64,000 bases of DNA, taken from Cloeon dipterum (taxonomy: Eukaryota > Arthropoda > Insecta > Ephemeroptera > Baetidae). The stretch is from NCBI RefSeq assembly GCF_949628265.1, contig NC_088789.1, forward strand, positions 20,639,883-20,703,882, in the 5' to 3' direction. Position 1 is the first letter of the stretch; the number at the start of each line of letters is the position of its first letter. Of this stretch, positions 38,846-50,793 are shown piece by piece. The notes below the pieces were generated by a model that ran no database searches, was not told where the DNA came from, and saw nothing but the letters and a program-made list of their open reading frames with translations. Made by a program: the position numbers and the translations under genes.

Positions 38846-40346
38846 AGTTAGTTTTGTCATTTTGAATCAAAATAAATAAAAACGATTAAACTGGATTTTT
38901 GTACTTCTTATCAAACAACTATAGCACTAGCCTGTGCCGATAATGGTTTGGATACAGGATTATGTGAAACTTATATTTAATTTTTTTTCCAAAATGTAAA
39001 AAGCATGACGATGTGTTCAATTTATTATATCAAATGTAAGTTAATTTTACACGTTAAAGCAAGAGGTTGCAGAATGTTGCACATTTTAAGAATAGTTCAG
39101 AAAATATTTTAGAAAGTAATCTCCTGTTGTTGAAGGAAGAAATTAAATTTTCTCTAAAAATCTGTTTTAAAATTTGTTCAGAATTTTTTAAAAATATATT
39201 AAATCGTAAAAAAGCTATTTTGATTTAAAAAATTTAAGCCTCGCTAAGTTCTTTTTCAATACTTTTTTTGTTCTACAGAATCAATATTAATGACCTCTGG
39301 TGGATTACCTCTTATTACCCAATAAAAAATCAATCTTATCGCTAACAAACTTAATTTACTATATATAGTTTATGATTAATGCCTTTTAAAACGCATGTAT
39401 GGCAGTATTTTTTGTGTATCTCATTATGAATGAACTTGGGAACTTTGAATAAGCCTGATACGCGGTTATCGCGTTTCCTGCTCTAAGTGAGGCTCGATAT
39501 TTGTGGTACCAGCGGATACCCACACACGCTTTCTCAAAATTGTAGAAAATAAATTAGGAAGAAACATAAGAAATGTTTACCCCCTCTGTTCATTATTACC
39601 TATCTGAAACAAGCAAAGTTCCCTTGTTCATCAATGCGCTGTTATAAGACAAGTATATTTATTCCATTTATTCGTGCCAAAATTATGTTACCATGAGAGG
39701 TAAGATAATCCGTAATCACATATTTTTTATACTCTCACTCTCAAGTCTCATGCGCACCTTAAAAAACAAGAAGTAGTGAAACAAGCTAGGTAGACGCCGT
39801 CTGCGCGTATCCTATATCCCTTCCTCGGCAATAGTAATAGTACCTTCTGGATTCTATGACGCCAGCGTAATACATTTTTGGTACCACTGATTCGCTGCAA
39901 TGATTTTAGATCTAACAATAAATGAGAACCTCTTCTTCGTGTTTGATGCTTGAGCTTGTACCGTCTAAAACTCGGGGTACGCCCCCTAGGTTTCAAGAGA
40001 GGGGAAGAAACCAGTATTTTGACTCATTAGTATTGGAAGGATCCTTTCAACTTTCAGTTCAGGGCAGCGTACAGCCAGCAGTAAAAATATTTAAAACAGG
40101 GAATTTAGAGAAAATCTTTTAAATTATTTTTAAAAATAGAAGCAGAAAATTTTGATCTCTTTAAAAACTGAAGTTTTGAGCTTTAAAATTACTTGGATCC
40201 GCCTTTTTTAAATTTCATATCTCAGGGAGGACATGGTAACAAATTAAAATGAACACTTTGGCAATTCAACCTTAAAACTTAATTTAGAATTTAAACAAAT
40301 CAACATCATAATTTATTAAATAACAAGTTTTGCGAAATACTTTAAC

Positions 40347-40352
40347 TTTATT
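40347..40352 (-). terminator. CPSF1 poly(A) signal
   Basis: AATAAA on the minus strand, about 30 bases after the CPSF1 stop codon (40,384-40,382). Confidence 0.7.
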
Positions 40353-40381
40353 GTTAGATATTAAAATGATTTTCACAATTT

Positions 40382-43300
40382 TTAAAACTGTGCAACAAGT
40401 CTTTCAATGTCAATCATATCGTCCAGGATATCGTCCACTTTTGTGCCTATTTTCTTCGCAACGTCCCATTTCTCTCCAATGGGTAGATGCCAATACTGCC
40501 AGACCAGTTCCCCGTCTACCATGCCTCTCGCAGCATTCCCTAGCACTTTGGTTGTATTCCGGAAGGTCCTAAGCCAAAACTTAAGCATCACTAAATTCAT
40601 ATGCATCACTAATAAAATACCTGAACGCTTTAGGATTGAGTCCCGCGACATGCTGCATGTGATTGACCATAACATTTTGCAGCATTAACAGCCGCCGGTA
40701 CGTTTTCTCAGGAAGTGGAAGAACGTAGCCCAGTCCACCATCAAGTGTTGCTGCGAGAGATTAATTAATTTAGCTTCCTTTTTTTCAGGTTTAAGAAGTA
40801 TTCATACCAAACATGGACAAGTGTCGCTTCTCCGAAGCAGCAGGAAGTTTCCGCTCAGCTGAGTTGTCAGGCTGCCACCGGCATCTGACCCTGAAGAATG
40901 AATTGATATGCTGCCCCAAGTGGTAGTCTCCTCTTCGAATCAAACGCTGGCCTGGAACATGTATCGTGACATAAATAATCTGGATTTGACAACTTAAAAA
41001 GCACAAGTACCTCCAAAGCTGTCTCTCGACTCAGGTTGATACATGTATAAAACTATATTTTTCTGACGGTCAGAAATGAGGAAGCCCATTTGAGAGTTGT
41101 CGATCAAGAACTCAGTTGAGTACACTTCAGCCGGTCTGAAGTCCTGCGTAAAATTGAATCGTTTTAAAATGTTTTATTAGAGGAAACTCTTATGGTTCAT
41201 TATATAGAGTTTTTTGTGAAATCATTGAATACTTCGTGAAGCCTTTCCTGATGTGAAATTATTGTTGATTAGATGATTTTTACAAATTTTAGAGTTTTTA
41301 AGAAATTGGCCCAAAAAGGAAGTTTGAAACCGATATTTTGAACCGTTAAATGAGCTTTTGGCAAATTTCCCGATAAAGTTTAAAGTCTATGGACTTTTGT
41401 GGAAAATAAAAAAATTAAGAACCGGTTGATTCAATTAAATATCCCAGTTTAATCCAAATTCGCTTTAAAATTAGAATTTGAAACAATTCCCATGATATAC
41501 ACATAACCATTTTTAGTCTTTGAAGCTTTATAACAACATCACGCAAACTCTATTGAATCCAAAATTTCCCCCTGGTGGTATCTCTTAACTCGTTAGTTAA
41601 TTAATGATTTCAATAATTTCACTAAACAGGAAAACATAAAATATGTACTATTAGTTTCTCTTTCAGCTCAGCCTTACCTTGCTGACAAGCGAGAGCGTTC
41701 GGTACTCCTCCTGGAAACGGAGCAGTGATATTGATTTGTACACGTCAGCTACCAGAATGAGGCTGTTGATGCAGAACATTTGATGGATGTATATTTGCGT
41801 GTCTATGAAGGCGATGCCAACAAGGTCATTGTCCTTCATTTGCCAAATGTAAATCTGTGTGAAGAATTAGGTTCATACTGCGTTCAACCACAAATTTATC
41901 AGTTGTACAAACCTTTTGGCCCACTGCCGACACCAAAAACCCACTACAATGTGTAATTGCAGTAACCGGACCTTTCTGCTCCTTAGAGTACAGCGACTTG
42001 AACCTGTTTTTGGTAAGCGGCTGACCTGGCTCTGGCACGACCTCAATTATATCGAATATTAAAATCTGCGAGAAAATAAATCAGAAAAGGTCTCCAACGA
42101 AGTTTTAACCACAAACCCTTCCTCTGCTGGTGATGTCTTCGCCGTAGTTATAATTCGTTCCGATCGCCACGAAGCCTTTGAGCCCTGAGTGTGTGCCTTC
42201 GTCCGCGAGTCGCACGTTTTTCAAGCATGAAACGTGCTCCCATTCGTCCAGTTCCGTTTTCGTGTTAGGTATAACCTCCCATGAAACAGGAGAGAAAAGC
42301 AGCAAACTGAATCTGGGCACCGACGGCAATGGGAATCTCTCGCTCCTCTTTTCAGACACCAATTCCTGTAAAATGATCAGATTTTAGAGTTAATAAAATT
42401 TATGCGTGATTTAAATTACCTTGTCTTCCCCGTTGAACTTGAAAATCTGGCTTGAGGGCTCAGAGATGCTTGTCACAACGCAGTAGGTTTTACTCTCCAA
42501 ATGGTAGGCTACGAAATGCGCTGTGCAACGCAGAGGCACCTTTCTGCACGGCCACGGTGCGTCGTATGAAAGGTGTGTTGGCAAAACGCAAATCCGCAAC
42601 TCAGACTGAAAATTGAACGAATTAATTAATGTCACTCAAAGTAATTTGGGAATACATATTTTTAATTTAACGTGGCTTTATTTTCTCAATATGGGATTTA
42701 AAAAATTAATGCTCTGAATATACATTAAGTTCAGGCTGATGTAAACATAATTAAACGCAGACTAATTTAATTTATTACTATATTTTACTTGCAAAGTATC
42801 TTAAAAATTTATTTCCAAAATTAGGCTGTGTTAGAATTTCCTGCGACACACAACTTATATTTTTACCATTTTCTAAACAGCGAAAACGAAACCAAAGGCC
42901 GCTGGAAATTAGAGACCAAGGATTCGAAAAGACACAAAGCTGAGCGTTGGAGACAAATTTTTAGTATAATTGTTTCTCATGGATAATTTTTCCTAACTAA
43001 CATTATATTCTAAACACGCTTCGTTATTAAAATTTATTTGCATAATGTATACCTTGTTGTTGAAGTAGAGGAAGCCTTGTGAGCAGTTGACATTGTGGAA
43101 GGGCGCAAAGCAAGGAATGGGTCCGTCTATGTGCATTGGGTGTGCCCTGAGCTCACCCCTGGAGGTCAGGAAGATCCAGTGGGGTGAAACACCGCACACA
43201 AGGACCCCGTTGTAGCTGGCAATGTTTCGGAAGTACCGCAGTTGGCAGTTGACCGGTTCTGGTGACATTACGCTCATCTCAGATGTCTCTGCCTGAGTCT

Positions 43301-46300
43301 CAGCAGCCTGTTTCTTCTTTGATCTGGAGAATATTATTGATAAATGACCAGAAGAGTGAAGTTTAAACTCACTTTGGCTTTCGCTCCCTGAGGTATACGT
43401 TGTGATTCATCTTGCTAAAGCGAATGGGCATTGGATGTCCTTTGGCATAGTAGAACGCCTGGTAGAGTAAAAGCTCTTCATCCAGACGTATCATTAAGAG
43501 CGGCCTGGAGCCCAAATGTCCCAGCGGAGCCACCAGCAGCTCGCGGACGATTGGAGTTGGGGCTTCAGAACTTGCTGACGACGAATTTGACGCAACAGGA
43601 ACCACTTCCAAATTGTCCACAAGCACTTTGGGCCCAGACGAAACGTGCTTAGACAAGAAACACAACTTGCAATCCGGAAGAGAGTAGATTTCCAACGTGC
43701 CGTTTTCCCTGGTCATCAGCAGCCAGAAGGAAGCCTTGGTTTCTGACAGGTACTTTTGCCACCTGTTGATATAAGTTAGATAAAAAATATATGGTTGATA
43801 TTATTTAAAATTATACCAAAGGGTATTTTTCTTGGGTGCATCCTGCTCCGGCTCTGGAGCCGGTGGCTGCATCACTATTGGCATATCTGAATCGCCATAG
43901 AGAAGCTCATCTTCGTCGTCTAATTCTTTCTTTGCTTCAAATATAGGTGCCTCTACATCAGGCTGGTCTGGCTCATCGTCGATTTCAGCGTATGGCACTG
44001 CTCCACAAAAAAGCCCGCTCACATCTCGATACGCACAAAGTGCTGTCACTTGCGGACGCTTTGTAAAGATAAAATTTGTTAATTAACCAAACCTCAGTTT
44101 GTGCTTTTTCATTGGAATGACTTACATAGGCAATCGAAAGCTTTGATACTGCAAGACGTGTCAATGATGGCTGCCGAGCCTCCTTGAGAGTGAGAAGCAC
44201 AACTTGTCCGTCACAACACAACAACACCACATAAGGGTCTGCACATGATGCATGCACAACTGGAGAGCCCAAGTCCAAGGGAATGTGTTGCAGCAGGTCC
44301 ACTCCAAGGAGAAGACGAACTCCCATTTGGCAAACCTAAACAAAATTTTGACTAAACATTACAAATTGATTAAATTTCACTTTAATGTACTAAAATAAAA
44401 GATTGGTGGCAAAAGATATTAATTTTGAAGATTTTCACAATGGAAAACAGCTGTTTTGGTACTGTCACGCCTCATTAGTTTTTTTTATCATCAATACAAA
44501 ATCTACCCGGATCCACAAAAATTCATTTTTCTAGAATTTCTGGCCAGTGAAAAATATATCATGCCTAAATTTTAAAGCAATTTTCAATATCCTGTTTATT
44601 TTTAGCCACAATAAAAATAAACATTGAGCTGGTAAATTCTGGAAAACATCTGAGAACGCCAATGATGTCTAAAAAATTCTGAATTTTATAAAAATATATT
44701 AACATTACCAATTTTAATGTCAAAAATGGGGTTTTCTAATTTTACCCGTTTGCCCCGTTTGCAAAAAATTGTGCGTGCGGCTATTTAGGGAAAATTTTGG
44801 TAAAAAAAACTAAACAGTCTTTCAATCAATTGTCAGCCCTTTTGTAAAACCCTGAAACCTACACTCTAGAGCAGTCTCAATTTTCAACCATCGAAAGAGA
44901 TAGAATTACTAAGCCAAAAAAAACAATATTCAAGCAAAAATCCTTGATCCACGCCATCCCCTATCCAGTATGCAATTTAGTCCCCTTCAATATATTTTCC
45001 ATTTCAAGAACAAAACTCTCTCAACATACCTGAACAATGTATTTGTTGTTGCCCAAATTTCCCGCATAGACGGTTGGACCTTGTGTGCTAAATCCTGAGC
45101 TGTCCACCTCATTGATTTCGTGTCCAGTTTGCAGCACTATCGAGCTGTCAGTGCGGGACAGCACGAGAAACGCGTGCATTGGGCCCGCTTCGACGTCATC
45201 GACACCATCTTCAAGGGGCGCATTTGTCTTGCCAGGAGCAGCAACTGTCCACATGTCTGACACGCCAGGCAACTCGAAGGTGGTCACTACCTGCGGACGC
45301 ACTGAACGTTGCAACACGCACAAAGCACCATTCTTGCCATGACCTGCGGTGGTCAACAGTTCAAGGTCAGCGTTGACAGTGGTCGAAAATTCTTCCGAGA
45401 GGAATGCAGGCTCGCCAATGGAGATGTTCCCGCATGGCCCAATGTTCAGCAAGCTGTCACACACCTGGAGAAGGAGATTTTATACAATTCCAGTAAATTT
45501 ATTCAATGCGCACCTCAAAGGAAAAAGATGTGATCTGCACCGAGGCCTTGTCCTCCTTTCCGTACACCTCAAGTTCTTCAGGATCTTTTAATTCAGCTAC
45601 GTTAGTCGCCATGCAATCGCCTGAAATTATTATCAAAATTAATTTCCTTGTATTGAACAGCTAAGGCAGTTTAATTTTTACCTAAATTGTCCAAATGCTT
45701 TTTCTTTTTTGAGGGCGGCTCAGAATCATCTTGCTTATCATCTAAAATAGTAACTTCCTCCTCTTCATCGTGGCCATTCAAGGCAACCTCATCTTTCATA
45801 GTGTATCGGAGAAGCAGGGAGTTGCCCAGCCGTGATCCAAGGAACAGGTAATTGTCCTCGCACAAGGTAATCTGTCAAAGGAATGGATTTCATTGAACGC
45901 ACTCAAGGGGAAACTGATTTAAATTACACAAGTTGTCAGCACACTAGCTGCTGCTCGCTCGAAGTGGAAACCTCTCACACTTCGCATACTGTCTGCTAGG
46001 AGGGATACAACATACAGCTCGCCACCGTGTAGCGAGACGACTAGCTTGTCATTCGCGATGAAACAAGCCTGGGCGCAGTCTAAGCTCAGATTAAGTGAAC
46101 CTTGATTCTCTGAAAATCAACAATATTAATATCCAGGCGGTTATTAAAGATGGCGAGCTTACTCAATAGAAAATTGGTTGAGGTGTCAGCAACGGAATTG
46201 ACTGCAACTCCGTACGGGGGAACGCTCTGGTTGAGGTAGAGAAGCGAGTTTGTAGCCAAAATGAGAGTGCCTCCAAGGGGCTTCATGACGGGCACTGCTT

Positions 46301-47313
46301 GCAAACAGTCGTGTGGCAGCCCAGAAATGGACCAAATGGTTGGGTGGACGCGAGTGTTGAGACTCAAAGAGACAGCAACCATGCTGACAGTGTCTTTCCT
46401 TACAGCCAATCGACTGAAAACCAAATTATTGTTAATATTATCTAGCGCAAATTGAAATTAACCTTACCCTGCGAATGTTTTGATGGGCTCAAAGAGAATG
46501 AGGATGGTTGGCTCATAGTAGCCATGCAAAAATTGGACATCAATTACGTTGTCCATTTTTTCGTCTAAGTCCTTCAATGCAATCGAATATGAAGCAAGCA
46601 CAGGCGACTTTGATGCGTTTGCAGAGTTGTTTAAGTGCTGAGACATCGGCTTTACATCAGCATTGCTTGAAGGTTGCATCAACTCGGAGTCCTCAGGAGA
46701 CAGCTCTTTGCGGAATGGCAAGATGATGAGTTTTCGCCCATACCCAAGCATAACCGCACATCTGTTCTCAGGATCGACCCTGATGGCGGGCAACCTTTGT
46801 TCCATCTGCGTCCAGCCACCCTAGAGAACAAAATTGTTGAAATGGCAAATTGATTCAATTAAAACGCAAACCCTCATGTCATCGTCCTCAAAGTAGTGAA
46901 GGGATAAGGTGCGGAGATCATTTTTGTCTGGGTCGTACTCAACCAGAGAGAGTTTAGCTTCTTTGAAACTGATCAGCAGGGCATCCCTTGCAGACCCAGC
47001 TAGTGTTGCACTGGATAAAGAGACAACGTTCCCCCACAAGGTGTAGCTGGCTAGACACTCCAGCTTCATTTTCGGAGGTCGGTTTTCTGCGAATTTACAA
47101 AACCGAATAAGATGTTCGCCACAGCAATTTTTATTCAATCTCACCCCCATATTTGTCTTTCTTTTTATGGTCGATGTCTGGGAGCAGTCGAAAGACTCTG
47201 AGCACGTTCGCGCCGGCAACGACCAGCGACTTTTCATTGCGATTAAAGAAGTTACAGCAAACTGAATGTTCCACCGCTGTGGGAGGGTGCGTTTGCTTGC
47301 ACAGAGAAAACAT
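40382..47313 (-). CDS. CPSF1: Cleavage and polyadenylation specificity factor subunit 1 (CPSF160)
   Basis: This is the largest subunit of the nuclear CPSF complex, the scaffold that with WDR33, CPSF30 and Fip1 recognises AAUAAA and directs pre-mRNA cleavage and polyadenylation. Twenty exons join without a break: 47313-47145, 47086-46872, 46820-46468, 46413-46163, 46109-45928, 45871-45682, 45620-45514, 45464-45030, 44335-44126, 44058-43817, 43762-43373, 43323-43053, 42605-42420, 42365-42117, 42065-41913, 41854-41678, 41143-41011, 40951-40808, 40750-40621, 40568-40382. The product is 1457 aa; the human protein is about 1440. The N-terminus [17 protein letters not shown], the triple beta-propeller text ([63 protein letters not shown]) and the CPSF_A-type C-terminus are unmistakable. 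An acidic patch with PSKKKK lies near residues 430-450. It is divergent from TMEM231. Confidence 0.97.
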
Positions 47314-47517
47314 GTTTCTTTGTTCAAATTCTAACTCAAAACGGAATTACAGAATCGTCATTGCGCTTGTGAATTACTTTGAGTTGGATTGAGTTCTGGA
47401 GTGACTGTTTTTGTTTGCAGCTTTTCTCAAACATGCTAAGCTTGTGCCACGCCCATGAAACACATAGGGCGCTAAATATTTGAAAGTTGAATTCTTGAAC
47501 CAGACGCGTGCTCTACG
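47314..47517. promoter_or_regulatory. Bidirectional promoter, CPSF1 / TMEM231
   Basis: Only 204 bp separate the two start codons, which point away from each other, so both 5'UTRs and core promoters must fit here. No TATA box is evident, as expected for housekeeping genes. I see no clear RFX X-box for the ciliary gene. Confidence 0.7.
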
Positions 47518-48705
47518 ATGCTGCACTCATTTGAGATTTTTTCTTTTCCTGTTTTACACAGATACAGGGCTTCTGTATTTTCCAAAGCAGCTCTTTTAAA
47601 TGTGGTCATAGCATTTTTTACTTATGCGGTACCTCTTCTTCTCGCCTACAGGAGTTATGGTTATTATTCAGATTATTCAATTAAAATTACGAAATTAAAT
47701 AGTTTAAATTTCCTAAAGAGATATATCACTTCTGGAAATTATTGCAGGGTTTTGGCTCAAGACGGACTCATTTATTGAACAGCCAACTGTACACTTCAAG
47801 CACCAATATATATTCATTGGCGACGTCCTCGGCTCCCAGCCAGGCCCAATTTTCTGCAGCACTTACAATCACATATCTACTCAGTTTGCAGACCAGAAAA
47901 ACAGATGTCCCATCATAAAGGTTGGTGCGCGTTCGCTATTAAACAGTTTTTTTTCTAATTAACATTTCTGAAGGCTAAAGAAACCGATTCCAATCATGAT
48001 GGGAAAAATGATGAAGTGTACTTTGAACTCAATACACTGCTGGACAATGAGGAAGATATTCATGGAGTGACCCTGATCCTTCTATTTGACTACAGGCTCC
48101 AAGTGAGAAATTGTCAAACCAACTTCTAAATTTAAAAAAGTAACATTTGAATTCTAGGCGCTTTGTAACGTTAATTTGGAAGGTTTGGCAGTAATCCAGT
48201 TTAATCACCCTCTACCTGGCAGCGAGTTGAAAGTAGTTGCTGATTTGCATCTACTTCAGAGAACACCATTTGGAAAAAGATTTGGACCGAATGAACAGCT
48301 TGAAGATATCCTAGCGGCAGATAAAGAAGAATCCTTTGACATCGGAGAGTTACTTGAGTCATATGCCAAGAGAAATGGTATAAACCAGCTGTGATATAAA
48401 GGAAAACAAGTCTATCAAAACTATCACTTGCAGCAAGCATCCAACTTAGACGGCCCTTCTACACGTGGACAGCAGGGAGGGCGTCACATCAAAATTTCAA
48501 ACTCAACGTCAAACTGTTGATCACCCCACAAAAGATCGAATATGTCCCTGGTTTTTGGCAGGTTATGAAGTGGGCATGGCTACAATATTTGTCGCTTCTG
48601 CTGGTCGTGCGGTGGTTGGCAAAAAACCTCAGGTTTTACATTTTCACCAATCACCTGGTGCCAGTGGTGAAAATGCCGTTGCCATGGACAAAACAACAAT
48701 TTTGA
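47518..48705 (+). CDS. TMEM231: Transmembrane protein 231, ciliary transition zone
   Basis: A component of the MKS/B9 complex at the base of the cilium, where it helps form the diffusion barrier of the transition zone. Five exons join in phase: 47518-47659, 47748-47920, 47974-48102, 48158-48377 and 48434-48705, giving 311 aa (the human protein is about 316). Seen: the family N-terminus (FPVLHRYRASVFSKAALLN) leading into a first membrane segment at about residues 23-42, then FWLKTDSFIEQPTVHF, a large extracellular-type domain, the conserved YVPGFWQVMKWAWLQYLSLL, a second membrane segment near residues 270-288, and a short cytosolic tail. All introns are short (53-88 bp). In insects cilia are confined to sensory neurons and sperm, so expression is probably restricted although the promoter is shared with a housekeeping gene. 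Confidence 0.95.
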
Positions 48706-48725
48706 AGTATTAAGATGAGATTTAA

Positions 48726-48731
48726 TTTATT
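48726..48731 (-). terminator. PSMD7 poly(A) signal
   Basis: AATAAA on the minus strand, 84 bases past the PSMD7 stop and just 20 bp from the TMEM231 stop on the other strand. The two 3' ends therefore probably overlap. Confidence 0.6.
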
Positions 48732-48814
48732 TTATCAAACAACTTTCTGCCTGTGTGTGTTAATTGTAACTTAGAAGATAAAGTAAGAACTTTCAGACAA
48801 GAAATTTACGGCGG

Positions 48815-50024
48815 TCACTTTTTCTTTTCGTCTTTTACCTCTTCTTTCTTAGCCTCCTCCTTCTCTCCCTTTTTAACAGCAGTTGCACTAGTTCCCTCTT
48901 TCCTTTCAGCATCCCTGTACAAAAAATAAAGAAATTTATACACTTTATAAATAAAACGTTGATCTTTCAGTACCTGTTTGTCAATTTGTTATTTATAAGG
49001 TTGTGAAGAGCAAGGACGCAGCGCACTAAGGCTGCCAAGTAAACCACAAGCATTTGATCATTGGTCTTCACATATAAGGAGGAGGTGAAGTTCGGCTGCG
49101 AGACGTCAGGCAGCAAATTAAAAATGTCTTGCAGGTGGTAAATAATTTGGTGATTGATGGGCAGTCCATTGGGAGTCACCTGATGAAAAATATTGTCAAG
49201 AAACGTCCAGCATAATAATTTAAAGAGCACTTACCACTTGTTCAAGATAGCCTTTGATGGCCTCGACTTGCGAGTGGAGACCTCGGAGGCCAAGAAGCTG
49301 CGCCGTAATCCTCTGTGCTAAGGTTCCAACCGTCGTGTCCTTGATATCCCTGAGCAGATGTTCAACGCCGACCTCTTCAGCTTCTTCAGCACCGATTTCG
49401 CTGGGGACATGCTCAAAGGTCTTTGACGTGGGTGTTCCGTCCTATTCAACAGATTATTTATGTCAACATATATTTATCAGTCTATTCTGTCTTAAACGCA
49501 AATAATTACATCGTGGACTTCTTCAGTCGCCCTGTAGGCTTCAGTGGGCAGGCCCAGTGATCGGGGCTTGGCGTCGATGATGACGAGGACAGAGTTGGGA
49601 CAGTATCGGCGCACGAGCTCGTTGATGGCCACATCATTTTGGTGCAGCTTAGGACCAGTGTGGTACCACCCCACAATCTTCTCCCTGGCGTTAACCTTCT
49701 TGAACATGCCGTACATGTTTTCCAAGTAGTCGTGGTCAAGGAACCACACAGATTTGTCTTTGTCGTCCTCATCAAAAGGCACTGCAACAAGGAGAGCCGG
49801 AGGTCAACAACCCTTGAACCTTTAAGCAGCGATGACTGTGCAAAATTACCTGCAAAGCTGTTGGACACATCGAGGACACCTTTGGCACGCCAGCATCCAA
49901 GAAGCACTCCAACCACACGCTTTTGGTTGCCGATTTTGCCCATCCGGTTGAAATGGTCAACGACGCTGAGCAAAACCAGTGGATGCACCACTACCTTGCT
50001 GATTGCCACCTCCTGGCCCGGCAT
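48815..50024 (-). CDS. PSMD7: 26S proteasome regulatory subunit Rpn8 (PSMD7)
   Basis: A lid subunit of the 19S proteasome that pairs with the deubiquitinase Rpn11. Five exons: 50024-49850, 49781-49510, 49441-49235, 49179-48974, 48914-48815; 319 aa, against about 324 in human. The MPN domain spans about residues 5-140 ([38 protein letters not shown]). It is the MPN-minus type: the region equivalent to the JAMM zinc site lacks the full HxH...D set, so it is structural and not catalytic. A helical C-terminal half ([15 protein letters not shown]) follows, then a Lys/Glu-rich tail ending in DEKKK, typical of the family. The start is the first in-frame ATG and gives [10 protein letters not shown]. 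It is convergent with TMEM231 and divergent from Nup54. Confidence 0.97.
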
Positions 50025-50793
50025 TTTGCTATTCCTGTTTGCTATGGAACCCAATCAATTCACCTCAATCCACTACTAAAGTGATTTTAACAAAATTCGC
50101 GTTATTTCTAGGGCTGAAGGCAAATTTCAGTCCACCGCTTATTTTGCTTGTCATACGCTCCGTGCGATTTTTGATGATGATGGTTGATATTTTCCGGCTG
50201 ATCAAAGCGCATGCGCATAGGTAACCAAATAAATAAAAACTGACGTGGGAAACAATGAATATTGACATGCAATATAATTCAAGAACTTAAAATTTAAATT
50301 TCAATAAACGAAACTTTTAAATCTTTTGAGAGAAAATCTTACTAAATAAATTAAATAAATCACTTTTTTGAAGTTAGTCAAAATGCTTAGGTTGGCAGCA
50401 GTTGAGAAATCATGAAATCATTTTCCCCAAATCAGCGGTTTATTTATATCATGAACCGCGTTGTTGTGAAAAGTGAAGGCATTCTTAGGCCTTGTTTGCT
50501 GCCGCTTAGATATTTTCTTTGAAGTTTAAATTATTTATTCCGTCATTTTACTTTTAACAGGTATGATATTGGAAAATTTTCTCATTGTCAGCTCATAATT
50601 TCTCATGAGAGTTTGCGTTCCGTTATGGAATATCATAAATATGTATGATACAATACTGTGTTAATGGTCAAAATGTTTAGATAAAATATAAATAGATATT
50701 ATATGTTACATTATTAAATGTTATTACATAACAATTACAATCAACGTCAAATTTTTAAAACCCTGTTTTTCAAAGGTTTTACACGGCTTACCA
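50025..50793. promoter_or_regulatory. Shared upstream region, PSMD7 / Nup54
   Basis: 769 bp lie between two outward-facing start codons. It holds both 5'UTRs and promoters. It is AT-rich, with no TATA box at a convincing distance and no supportable ORF. Confidence 0.5.

Larger units (their letters stand above)
38443..40381. other. Intergenic DNA between the leucine-rich gene and CPSF1
   Basis: No exon could be supported. A plus-strand GCAAAAG followed by GTAAGT near 38,741 is a strong donor-like site without a partner. An arginine-rich minus frame at 39,996-39,748 has no motif. The start exon and promoter of the leucine-rich gene should lie here. It contains the (TA)n run and the CPSF1 poly(A) signal. 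Confidence 0.5.

Noticed and set aside
39748..39996. Arg-rich minus-strand frame ending near a donor-like site, considered as the missing first exon of the leucine-rich gene
   Set aside because: Its reading phase and composition do not fit the phase-2 start required at 38,442.
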